Part shown: piece by piece, positions 1-5,489 of the stretch | How the letters are laid out: each line of letters opens with the position of its first letter | Position numbering within the stretch: the first letter of the stretch is position 1 | Assembly: GCA_002293125.1 (NCBI GenBank) | Contig: DBCR01000061.1 | Location: 35,261 to 41,521 of the forward strand | Length of the DNA: 6,261 nt | Direction of reading: 5' to 3' | From: Opitutia bacterium UBA953 | GTDB lineage: Bacteria > Verrucomicrobiota > Verrucomicrobiia > Opitutales > UBA953 | Notes under the pieces: model-generated | Databases searched by the model: none | What the model was told of the DNA's origin: nothing | The model's input: only the letters and a program-made list of their open reading frames with translations | Position numbers and translations under genes: made by a program

Positions 1-21
1 ACCAAGGGTGGTCAGCCCTAC
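1..21 (-). repeat. Truncated REP-type hairpin half (left edge of window)
   Basis: Read on the minus strand, this stretch starts GTAGGGCTGACC and runs through an imperfect hairpin (GACCA/TGGT type) until the window edge cuts it. It matches the left half of the complete element at 1437-1492 with one visible difference in the hairpin loop region (CACCC in place of CATCC). The partner half, if present, lies outside the window. The GTAG tetranucleotide at the foot of a hairpin is the known hallmark of REP sequences mobilised by RAYT (TnpA-REP) transposases. Assignment to the same family is based on visible identity; mobility is inference. Confidence 0.6.
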
Positions 22-37
22 CCCGCGTTCTTTTCCT

Positions 38-65
38 ATACTCCATACTCGATACTCCATACTCT
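38..65. repeat. Four-unit 7-bp tandem repeat upstream of MFS gene
   Basis: There are four consecutive heptamers ATACTC(C/G/C/T), differing only in the seventh base, so the array also reads as a 14-bp unit repeated twice. It ends 10 bases before the ATG of the MFS gene and therefore occupies the place where a core promoter or ribosome binding site would sit. TATACT at 37-42 resembles a -10 box, but I see no good -35 partner. Whether the array is regulatory or a slippage-prone neutral repeat cannot be told from one copy. Confidence 0.75.
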
Positions 66-75
66 CAGCCGCCCA

Positions 76-1344
76 ATGCACGAATCCTCCACCAGTCCTA
101 CCGCTGAACGTTTCCCGAACGGCCCGTTCACGCGCTACATGGTCGGCGAAGGGATCTCCATGACGGGCACCTGGATGCAGGGCATGGCGCTCGGCTGGGT
201 GATGACCGAAGTCGTCGTCCGCGACGGACTCCAGAAATACGAAGGATTGCTGCAGGCGGCACCGCACCTCGCAACCGGAGTGGTCATGCTCGCACTCTTC
301 CGCTTCGGCGGGGCGTGCGCCGACCGTCACGACAAACGGTTCATCCTGCAAGTCTGCCAGATCGCGCAGATCGGTTTCGCCCTCGCGATCGGTCAGCTCA
401 TCGCCCACGGCTCCTTGCACACCTGGCATCTCATCTTGGCTGCGGCCCTGCTGGGCGTCTCCAGCTCGTTCGAGATGCCCGCCGCCGCGGCAATCGTGCC
501 GGAACTCGTCTCCAAGGAGAACGTCGCCAAGGCCATCTCAGTGGACCGCGCGGTCTTCCACGCCACCCGTCTCGTCGGCCCGGCCGCCGCGGGCTATCTC
601 GTCGGTCGCTACGGGGCCGAATGGGCCTTCTATCTGAACGCAGCCTCCTTTTTGGCGCTGATGGCCGCGCTGGCCACTTTGCCCAGACGACCACAGGGGA
701 CCATCGAGGAAGAACAGAAGCGCCAAGGCGGCGCGGGCGAAGGCTTCCGCCATGTCCGTCAGGACAAGCCCAGCCTCGCGATGGTCGCGCTCCTCGCCAC
801 CAATACCCTCTTCGTCTTCCCGGTCATCATCGTACTGCTGCCGCTCTACGCGAAGAACGACCTCCACGCCACGGCGGAGCAGATGGGCCTGCTCATGCTT
901 TGCTCGGGCCTTGGCTCGGTGTCCGGCTCGCTCCTCATCATGGCCCTACGCCCGAACCTGCGTCGCCTCGCCATTCTCATCGGCATGGTCCTCGCCTGCG
1001 GCGCGCTCGTCAGCCTCAGCCAGTCGCACGAACTGATCTGGGCGGGTGTCTCGCTCGTCTGCCTTGCGGTCGGCGTCTCGACGCTGGTCGGCCTGGCCAA
1101 CACCATCGTCCAAGAACGTTCGCCCGCGGAACTACGCGGCCGCGTCTCGGCCGTCGCCGGCCTGAGCTTCTTTGGCTTCCTGCCTTTCGCCGCGATCATC
1201 ATGGGCGTGATGACGGACCTCTTCGAGCTACGTAACGTGCTGCTCGGCTCGTCGATCTGCTACGCCGTCATCGGCTTCATCGTCATGCTCACCGTCGGTA
1301 GTAAGGTGACGGGTGAGCAGGAGCCGGATACAGCGGGAAATTAA
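76..1344 (+). CDS. MFS exporter, EntS-like (MFS_3 family)
   Basis: This 422-residue inner-membrane transporter is predicted to export a small molecule by proton antiport; the substrate is unknown. It is built of alternating hydrophobic helices consistent with the 12-helix MFS fold. A motif-A loop, G-G-A-C-A-D-R-H-D-K-R (about 78-88), lies between helices 2 and 3. The segment around 132-150 (FEMPAAAAIVPELV) and the R-S-P-A-E-L-R-G-R-V-S loop (about 338-348) are typical of the MFS_3 group, which includes the enterobactin exporter EntS. A charged central loop at about 204-232 separates the two halves, and length is normal. ATG at 76 is the first start in frame before the conserved helix 1; there is no Shine-Dalgarno sequence before it, only CCGCCCA. 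The gene stands alone, converging on the tRNA and esterase. The fold is secure; siderophore or drug export would be a guess. Confidence 0.88.
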   Translation: MHESSTSPTAERFPNGPFTRYMVGEGISMTGTWMQGMALGWVMTEVVVRDGLQKYEGLLQAAPHLATGVVMLALFRFGGACADRHDKRFILQVCQIAQIGFALAIGQLIAHGSLHTWHLILAAALLGVSSSFEMPAAAAIVPELVSKENVAKAISVDRAVFHATRLVGPAAAGYLVGRYGAEWAFYLNAASFLALMAALATLPRRPQGTIEEEQKRQGGAGEGFRHVRQDKPSLAMVALLATNTLFVFPVIIVLLPLYAKNDLHATAEQMGLLMLCSGLGSVSGSLLIMALRPNLRRLAILIGMVLACGALVSLSQSHELIWAGVSLVCLAVGVSTLVGLANTIVQERSPAELRGRVSAVAGLSFFGFLPFAAIIMGVMTDLFELRNVLLGSSICYAVIGFIVMLTVGSKVTGEQEPDTAGN

Positions 1345-1347
1345 AGC

Positions 1348-1436
1348 AAAGGGAGACCGGAAACCGGAAAGGATGCTGTGGTCCTGCACCCCAGCCAATC
1401 ATCCGGTCTCCGGTTTCCCTTTGTGTTCTGTCTCGA
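1348..1436 (+). repeat. Companion hairpin module attached to REPIN, copy 1
   Basis: Four bases after the MFS stop codon, 1348-1367 and 1403-1422 form 20-nt inverted arms, identical when inverted except for two A/G swaps; in the plus-strand transcript one gives a G-U pair and the other an A-C mismatch. They enclose a 35-nt loop. No U-run follows, so this is not a classical intrinsic terminator, although it could protect the 3' end of the MFS mRNA. A diverged version of the same module adjoins the second REPIN at 3145-3222. The right arm and the junction to the REPIN (TGTCTCGAG) are the best conserved parts, while the loop is diverged. This suggests the module and the REPIN spread as one unit of about 135 bp. 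Confidence 0.75.
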
Positions 1437-1492
1437 GGTAGGGCTGACCATCCTTGGTCGGCCGCGGTCGAGCAGGGATGCTCGACCCTACC
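1437..1492 (+). repeat. REPIN (inverted REP pair), copy 1
   Basis: This 56-bp element is bounded by GGTAGGG on the left and CCCTACC on the right, so each end reads GTAG inward on its own strand. Inside are two adjacent hairpins: GGCTGACCA with TGGTCGGCC around a TCCT loop, and GGTCGAGCA with TGCTCGACC around a GGGA loop, joined by a short GC linker. The outer GGTAGG and CCTACC also pair, giving a cloverleaf-like fold. This is the architecture described for REPINs/BIMEs, which are non-autonomous elements moved by single-copy RAYT transposases. No RAYT gene lies in the window. The reverse complement of 3089-3144 is identical at all 56 positions. Confidence 0.85.
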
Positions 1493-1504
1493 AATATTAC
1501 CCAG

Positions 1505-1528
1505 CCCTACCCCTGTCCCTATCCCTCG
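1505..1528. repeat. Degenerate hexamer array CCCTNN x4
   Basis: Four consecutive hexamers, CCCTAC, CCCTGT, CCCTAT and CCCTCG, lie between the REPIN and the 3' end of the tRNA gene. They run directly into the hairpin at 1528-1542. The array resembles in style the four-unit arrays before the MFS gene and before gltX. It has no visible coding role. Confidence 0.6.
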
Positions 1529-1542
1529 CGAGCTTTGCTCGC
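1528..1542 (-). other. Hairpin downstream of tRNA-Arg
   Basis: This is a perfect 6-bp stem (GCGAGC/GCTCGC) with a three-base loop, lying 7 bases past the CCA end of the tRNA on its own strand. No T-run follows (the next bases on that strand are GAGGGATAGG). Intrinsic termination in the classical form is therefore unlikely; it may mark a processing boundary or a weak terminator for the tRNA transcript. Confidence 0.4.
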
Positions 1543-1549
1543 TTCAAAG

Positions 1550-1624
1550 TGGTGCTCCCGTTGGGAGTCGAACCCAAATCGCCGGCTTCGGAGGCTAGCA
1601 TTCTATCCATTGAAATACAGGAGC
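1550..1624 (-). tRNA. tRNA-Arg (anticodon CCG), CCA encoded
   Basis: On the minus strand a full cloverleaf can be drawn. The 7-bp acceptor stem is GCTCCTG/CGGGAGC with one T-G pair. The D arm contains GG and has a 3-bp stem, because the 10-25 position is T-T. The anticodon arm has loop CTCCGAA, the variable loop is CGAT, and the T arm is TTGGG/CCCAA with loop TTCGACT. Discriminator A and an encoded CCA follow. The loop places T at 33 and CCG at 34-36 (window bases 1589-1591), so it reads the arginine codon CGG. The anticodon stem carries an A-C mismatch at its middle pair (29-41) and a T-G pair at 28-42, making it weaker than usual. It lies 68 bases downstream of the esterase gene on the same strand. 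Confidence 0.93.
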
Positions 1625-1633
1625 GTGAGGTTC

Positions 1634-1662
1634 TAAAATCCCTTTAAACGGGGGTTAGTCAA
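1634..1662 (-). promoter_or_regulatory. Possible sigma70-type promoter for tRNA-Arg
   Basis: On the minus strand TTGACT (1662-1657) matches five of six bases of the -35 consensus. A T/A-rich stretch, ATTTTAGA, follows after 17 to 19 bases and could serve as a weak -10. Initiation would fall only a few bases before the tRNA 5' end. TTGACT sits in a small inverted repeat (GGGTT-GACT-AACCC) that could instead be the end of the esterase transcript, so the assignment is tentative. Confidence 0.35.
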
Positions 1663-1692
1663 CCCTTCCCGCCCCCACAGGCAGTCCTGGCC

Positions 1693-2994
1693 TTATTTCG
1701 CAGGCATCACGCGGTCGGCGAAATCGGCGTAGTTCTTCCAGTCCTCGAGCAGGATGTCGTGCTTACCGGGGCGGAGATGATACCCGATGGTCTGGCCGAC
1801 GGACTTGCTGACGGGCGGCTGTTCTTTGACGCCGAGGCCAGGCTGGCCCAGCACGCGATAGACGGGGTCGGCATGCACGGCGCCGAGGAATTCGCCGAGG
1901 GGATCAGCCCAACTATCTTCGGAAGCGCTGGCAACGTAGAGCGGGCGCGGGGCGGCGAGCGCGAGCAGGTAATGGGCGTCGAGCGGCAGCTGGTCTTCCT
2001 TCTCCGAGAAAGTCGCAAAGCGCGCGGTGAACCAATGCGGGAAACCACGGCCTTTGTAGTGACCGGTGATGACGCCGACGGTCTCGCCGAAGATGCGCTT
2101 GTTGAGCGCGGCGCCACCGCACCCGGAGTTGTTGGAGATCACGAAAGCAAAGCGTTGATCCTGGGCGCCGGCCCAGAGCGAGGCCTTACCGAGACGCGAG
2201 TGGCCGTGCACCGCGGCCCGCTTAGCATCGACGGAAGGGACTTTCTCAAGGACGTCGAGCATGCGGGACAGGCCCCACGCCCAGCAGCCGATGGCGGCCC
2301 ACTCGCCGTCCTTCCACTGCGCATTTACGCCGTCAGACGAGATTGCCGCACGGTAACCATGCTTCCAGCCCTCGGGGTGATCGGGCTCGAAATCGCCGTA
2401 GTAGACCGTCGCCGAAGCGTAGCCGCGGTCGATGAGAGTCTCAAACTCCCAGCGGCGGGCCTGCCCGCCACGTAAGGCCGGATCGGCCTGCGTGGACCCT
2501 TTCAAGGCCCACTGCTTGGACACCCAACTTGCAGCGACGAAGACCGCCGGATCTTCAGTGGTGGTGTGGTTGCTACCGAAATTAAGCCCGACGAAGACCG
2601 GAGCCGGACGCTTCGCCGCATTGGGGACATAGAGTAACATGTCGAACGATGGGCCCTTCTTACCGATCGGCCAAACTTTGAACTGCGTGCGCGTGGCCTT
2701 GCCGCCGAAGGCGTCCTTGGATTGCTCGCGGACCTCGACCACCGCATCGGCATGCAGTTTAGACGTATCCGGCGTACGGCCGAACATGTTCTCTTCGACC
2801 AGACGGAAGACTTCCGGACGGCGTACCTCGTTCCACGTCTTCGCGTCCGTCACCTTGCGGCCATCGGCGCACACGAGCGGATCGGGTAACGTATACGGCG
2901 GCACCTTCGACTCTTCGGAAATCGTCGGCGGAATCGCAGCCAATAGGAGCAGGGGAAGCAGCATAGCGCGACTATGCTTGATTTGGCGGTCCAT
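1693..2994 (-). CDS. Secreted glucuronoyl-esterase-like protein (CE15 family)
   Basis: This is a predicted alpha/beta-hydrolase of carbohydrate esterase family 15, whose members cleave esters between lignin alcohols and glucuronic acid on xylan. Counting 433 residues from ATG at 2994, an n-region with R, K, H and R (2-9) precedes a hydrophobic stretch, MLLPLLLLAAIPP (11-23), giving a signal peptide and export. The nucleophile is Ser266 in G-H-S-R-L-G-K, the bacterial CE15 signature. His412 (P-G-K-H-D-I) is the likely catalytic base. The canonical acid position about 23 residues after the serine is Asn289 (N-N-S-G-C-G-G), so Glu359 or Asp360 in S-E-D-S-W-A-D-P is probably the acid. Upstream starts at 3012 (ATG) and 3051 (TTG) would put extra residues before the signal peptide; ATG at 2964 would remove its positive charges. 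No Shine-Dalgarno is seen. Some databases label relatives acetylxylan esterase; the true substrate is unproven. Confidence 0.85.
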   Translation of the reverse strand: MDRQIKHSRAMLLPLLLLAAIPPTISEESKVPPYTLPDPLVCADGRKVTDAKTWNEVRRPEVFRLVEENMFGRTPDTSKLHADAVVEVREQSKDAFGGKATRTQFKVWPIGKKGPSFDMLLYVPNAAKRPAPVFVGLNFGSNHTTTEDPAVFVAASWVSKQWALKGSTQADPALRGGQARRWEFETLIDRGYASATVYYGDFEPDHPEGWKHGYRAAISSDGVNAQWKDGEWAAIGCWAWGLSRMLDVLEKVPSVDAKRAAVHGHSRLGKASLWAGAQDQRFAFVISNNSGCGGAALNKRIFGETVGVITGHYKGRGFPHWFTARFATFSEKEDQLPLDAHYLLALAAPRPLYVASASEDSWADPLGEFLGAVHADPVYRVLGQPGLGVKEQPPVSKSVGQTIGYHLRPGKHDILLEDWKNYADFADRVMPAK

Positions 2995-3019
2995 GGGAGC
3001 CAAATCACGCATAGTCGCG
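2967..3019. repeat. 21-bp-arm inverted repeat enclosing esterase start codon
   Basis: Bases 2967-2987 and 2999-3019 are inverted copies with 20 of 21 positions matching; the single mismatch is 2978 against 3008. An 11-base spacer, 2988-2998, separates them. On the minus strand the spacer holds the preferred ATG of the esterase (2994-2992). A second, overlapping inverted repeat is nested at the left: GCATAG at 2961-2966 can pair with CTATGC at 2972-2977, which is part of the long arm, so the two stems exclude each other. It may be a translation-control hairpin in the mRNA, an operator for a dimeric regulator, or a chance-fixed palindrome. Confidence 0.8.
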
Positions 3020-3088
3020 AGGAGACAAGGGTTTCGCTGGCACGGGGACAAGGCAGGGTCGGGACCGCGTCACGACAGTGCTGCATCG

Positions 3089-3144
3089 GGTAGGGTCGAG
3101 CATCCCTGCTCGACCGCGGCCGACCAAGGATGGTCAGCCCTACC
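3089..3144 (-). repeat. REPIN (inverted REP pair), copy 2
   Basis: The reverse complement of this stretch equals 1437-1492 exactly, and identity continues through TGTCTCGAG into the companion module, for 64 bases in all. It has the same two hairpins and GTAG ends. Its left neighbour (3052-3088) shows no homology to the flank of copy 1, which places the element boundary at the GGTAGGG end. Together with the other half of the start-codon palindrome it fills most of the gene-free stretch 2995-3295. Confidence 0.85.
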
Positions 3145-3222
3145 TCGAGACAAAACTCAAAGGGAAACCGGAGACCAGATAGTTAGCTGGGGAAACGTCC
3201 GCAGCATACATTCCGGTCTCCG
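3145..3222 (-). repeat. Companion hairpin module attached to REPIN, copy 2
   Basis: On the minus strand this aligns with 1359-1436 along its whole length, with roughly one base of indel. Shared blocks include GGTCTCCGGTTTCCCTTTG, CCCCAGC and TATGCTG/GATGCTG. The outer stem is shorter than in copy 1: CGGAGACC (3169-3176) pairs with GGTCTCCG (3215-3222), 8 bp. The remaining gene-free bases, 3223-3295, are C-rich and hold no gene I can support. They contain TGTCCCCGTG (3247-3256), which is inverted at 3041-3050 on the other side of the element. Confidence 0.7.
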
Positions 3223-3295
3223 CCCCCTTGAGTTAAGCCTTCCCCATGTCCCCGTGTCACCTTGCCCACGTGCACCCTCGCGGCGTCAGCCACGC

Positions 3296-3790
3296 TTACC
3301 GTTCCCAGATTTCAAACGCATACCCCAATCCCTGATACTCGCCCTTCTTCGACGACACCAGTTTCGTGAAAACCTTCTGCCAGTCGGCGGGGAAGAAACG
3401 GTCGCCATCGAAGTCGCGATCGATGCGCGTGATGAGCAGGCGCTCACAGAGCGGCATCCCTTCGGCGTAGATGCGTTGGCCACCGGTGATCCACGTCGGC
3501 CCCTTCCACTGGTCCATGCGCTCGGCGATGACGATGGCCTCAGCCAAGGAGGTCGTCCGCTCAGCACCGGGGAAGGACTTGGCGGGGTCGCGGGAGACCA
3601 CCACGGTACCCCGGCCCGGTAGGGCCTTGCCCAGTTCGGCATAACAGGCCGGCCCTTCGATCATGACACCCCCGGCGGTCTGGTCCAAGAACCAGGCTAG
3701 GTCCTCGGGAATATGCCAAGGAAGCCTACCTCCCATGCCGATGACCCCATTACGGGCCACGGCGACGATGCAATGGAGGGGTTTAGTCAC
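3296..3790 (-). CDS. folA: Dihydrofolate reductase
   Basis: This cytoplasmic enzyme reduces dihydrofolate to tetrahydrofolate with NADPH, supporting thymidylate, purine and methionine synthesis. From a GTG start at 3790 it has 164 residues, the usual bacterial DHFR length. The frame stays open upstream to an ATG at 3856, but the added 22 residues do not look like DHFR and would nearly fill the divergent promoter space. Visible matches to E. coli DHFR are V-I-G-M and P-W-H-I-P-E-D-L-A-W-F (Trp25; Asp30 equals catalytic Asp27), L-P-G-R (Arg60 equals Arg57, folate glutamate contact), Gly103-Gly104 (Gly95-Gly96), Thr121 (Thr113) and the C-terminal Y-A-F-E-I-W-E-R. The cofactor motif G-R-x-T is replaced by G-P-A-C (46-49), losing the arginine that contacts the NADPH 2'-phosphate and the threonine. 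It is transcribed divergently from the chaperone gene, about 95 bases away. Family is certain; cofactor preference is open. Confidence 0.93.
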   Translation of the reverse strand: MTKPLHCIVAVARNGVIGMGGRLPWHIPEDLAWFLDQTAGGVMIEGPACYAELGKALPGRGTVVVSRDPAKSFPGAERTTSLAEAIVIAERMDQWKGPTWITGGQRIYAEGMPLCERLLITRIDRDFDGDRFFPADWQKVFTKLVSSKKGEYQGLGYAFEIWER

Positions 3791-3849
3791 GGCCCCAAGG
3801 GATGTTAATAACCCCGCCAAATGCAAGCACCGGGGAGGGCTTGGACTGA

Positions 3850-3879
3850 TTGACACCCGCCGAAAGACTGGGGTAAGTT
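3850..3879 (+). promoter_or_regulatory. Possible promoter of the PpiD-like gene
   Basis: A perfect TTGACA (3850-3855) is followed after 18 bases by TAAGTT (3874-3879), which fits TANNNT but is otherwise a weak -10. The expected start of transcription, about 7 bases further, would coincide with the ATG at 3886 and give a leaderless or nearly leaderless mRNA. Position in the divergent gap between DHFR and the chaperone supports a promoter here, but the -10 is poor. Confidence 0.35.
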
Positions 3880-3885
3880 GCCCGA

Positions 3886-5478
3886 ATGATTACCTGGCTC
3901 CAGAACGCCACCGCAAAGCAGCACCGTCTAATCTTCGGATCCCTGCTCTTGGTTATTGTCGTTTCTTTCGTCTTCTTCCCGGTCGTCCAAAGCGTGGGGG
4001 GCGGGCAAGCCACCACCTCCGTCTACCAGGGCGTCGACCTCAACGACCCCACCGTCCGCGCTCGCTTCCGTGACGCGACTTTCTTCGCCCAGATGACCGG
4101 CCAGCGCATGAACGAAAACGGCTTGGTCCAGCGCGTCGCCGAACTCAGCCTCGCCGACTCCCTCGGCATCCCCGCCCCCTCCGTCGTCGAGATCCGTCGC
4201 GTCGCCCGCGAGATGACCACCTCCCCCGACGGTAAGAACGCCGACGGCCTCAACAAGTTCCTGGAGTTCGCCGCCAAGCAGCTCAACATCTCCGACGAAG
4301 AGACCCGCGCCCGCTTCGAGAACTACATCAAGGACACTTGGCGCATCCAGAAAGCCATCAGCACCCTCGCCGGTTCCGGCCACGCCACCGCCAGCCAGAT
4401 CAAGCGTATCCTCGACCGCGAACGCACCCAGTGGACCGTCGACGTCGCCACCTTCGCCGCCGCTGGCTTCAAACCCGAGATCAAGGTCGACGAAGCCAAA
4501 GTGAAGGAAGCCTTCACGGCCAACATCGAGAACTACCGCCTCCCCCCGCAGGTCGCCGTCACGGCTGTCACCATTTCCGCTTCGGCCACCGACACCGCAC
4601 CAGTCTCCGACGACGAGATCATCAACATGGGCTATAATCAGGCAGAGAAGTTCAAGTTCGAGACCGGCAAGGTCAAGGAACAGGCCCTCGCCAAGCGCAC
4701 CGAGCTTGAGAAGCTCGTCCGTGCCGACCGCGCGATCACCAACCTCGCTGGCCAGGTCTCCGACGAGCTCGCCGAGAAGTTCGCCATCGATACCGCCAAG
4801 TCCGACAGCAAGGAACTCGCCGCCTGGATCAAGGCCAAGAACGCCAAGGTAACGGTAATCCCTTCCTTCGAAGTCATCAATCCTCCCACCGTCGCCAAGG
4901 TCCCCGCCGAAGCCCTGCGTGTCGCCGCCGAGCTCACCGAAAAGGAATGGCGCACCGAAGTCTACCGCTCCGAAGAAGGTGCGACGTTCATCTTCCTGAA
5001 CAAGCGCACGGACGACCGCCTTCCGACCTACGACGAAGCGAAGACTAAGGCCGTCGAGAACTGGAAGAAGTCCCAGCTCAACCGCCTCCTCGCCGAGGAA
5101 GTCGCCAAGGTCGGCAAGGCCCTCCAGGCCGACATCGCCGCTGGCAAGACCTTCACCGATAGCGCCAAGGCCCAAAAACTCGCGCTGGCTTCTCCGGCAG
5201 CCTTCTCGATCTACTCCGTTCCCGAAACGCTTAACGGCGTCAACGAGAACACCGGCCTCCTTATCGAAGCCGCTGGCGTCGGTAAGCTGACCTCCGCCAT
5301 CCGCACCGCCAACGGCGACTACGTCTTCATCCGCCCGGCCAAGAAGGACCTGACCGAAGACAAGACCGGCGCCGAAGAAGCCCGCCTGTTCGTCCAGCGC
5401 GTCTCCCAGCGAAACGCCTACTTCACCGGCATCGGCCTCGTCCAAGACGTCGTCCCAGCCCCCGCCCAAGCCAAGTAA
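3886..5478 (+). CDS. PpiD/SurA-like membrane-anchored periplasmic chaperone
   Basis: The protein has 530 residues. A short cytoplasmic N-terminus with K and R is followed by one membrane helix (about 15-34), and the rest is predicted to face the periplasm, the topology of PpiD. A helical SurA-N-like region spans about 55-215. The segment V-K-E-A-F-T-A-N-I-E-N-Y-R-L-P-P-Q-V (206-223) is the typical link leading into the PpiD/SurA core. Charged, alanine- and lysine-rich helices follow (about 243-320 and 383-430). The end, G-K-L-T-S-A-I-R-T-A-N-G-D-Y-V (466-480), resembles the closing strand of PpiD. I cannot find a parvulin PPIase domain, so a holdase role for newly secreted proteins is likelier than proline isomerisation. 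There is no cysteine. Codon use is strongly biased to C-ending codons, suggesting high expression. It is divergent from folA and closed by a strong terminator. Family call fairly sure, function inferred. Confidence 0.75.
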   Translation: MITWLQNATAKQHRLIFGSLLLVIVVSFVFFPVVQSVGGGQATTSVYQGVDLNDPTVRARFRDATFFAQMTGQRMNENGLVQRVAELSLADSLGIPAPSVVEIRRVAREMTTSPDGKNADGLNKFLEFAAKQLNISDEETRARFENYIKDTWRIQKAISTLAGSGHATASQIKRILDRERTQWTVDVATFAAAGFKPEIKVDEAKVKEAFTANIENYRLPPQVAVTAVTISASATDTAPVSDDEIINMGYNQAEKFKFETGKVKEQALAKRTELEKLVRADRAITNLAGQVSDELAEKFAIDTAKSDSKELAAWIKAKNAKVTVIPSFEVINPPTVAKVPAEALRVAAELTEKEWRTEVYRSEEGATFIFLNKRTDDRLPTYDEAKTKAVENWKKSQLNRLLAEEVAKVGKALQADIAAGKTFTDSAKAQKLALASPAAFSIYSVPETLNGVNENTGLLIEAAGVGKLTSAIRTANGDYVFIRPAKKDLTEDKTGAEEARLFVQRVSQRNAYFTGIGLVQDVVPAPAQAK

Positions 5479-5489
5479 GGCCTACCTCG

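Noticed and set aside
1348..1422. Intrinsic terminator for the MFS gene
   Set aside because: The stem is long but has no following T-run, a 35-nt loop, and is part of a dispersed repeat; I kept it as a repeat module.
1502..1510. CAGCCCTAC as a further REP fragment
   Set aside because: It shares only nine bases with the REP end and is part of the CCCTNN array; too short to claim.
1378..1647. Open frames of 60-89 codons between the MFS gene and the tRNA
   Set aside because: They translate the REPIN, the hexamer array and the tRNA antisense strand; none is a credible gene.
1437..3144. Composite transposon carrying the esterase and tRNA
   Set aside because: No transposase or target-site duplication is visible, and REPINs normally spread singly; I kept only the weaker observation of bracketing.
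2639..3622. A 327-codon plus-strand open frame across the esterase 5' end, REPIN and folA
   Set aside because: It runs antisense through two well-supported genes and the repeat elements; the protein is low-information and arginine/serine-rich.
3791..3856. Longer folA start at ATG 3856
   Set aside because: The extra 22 residues do not resemble DHFR N-termini, and the extension would leave only 29 bases for two divergent promoters. GTG at 3790 gives the normal family length.
3928..5469. A 513-codon open frame antisense to the chaperone gene
   Set aside because: Its composition (runs of G, V, L, D) is what results from reading biased C-ending codons backwards. It has no domain-like pattern, while the sense frame has a clear membrane anchor and SurA-like features.
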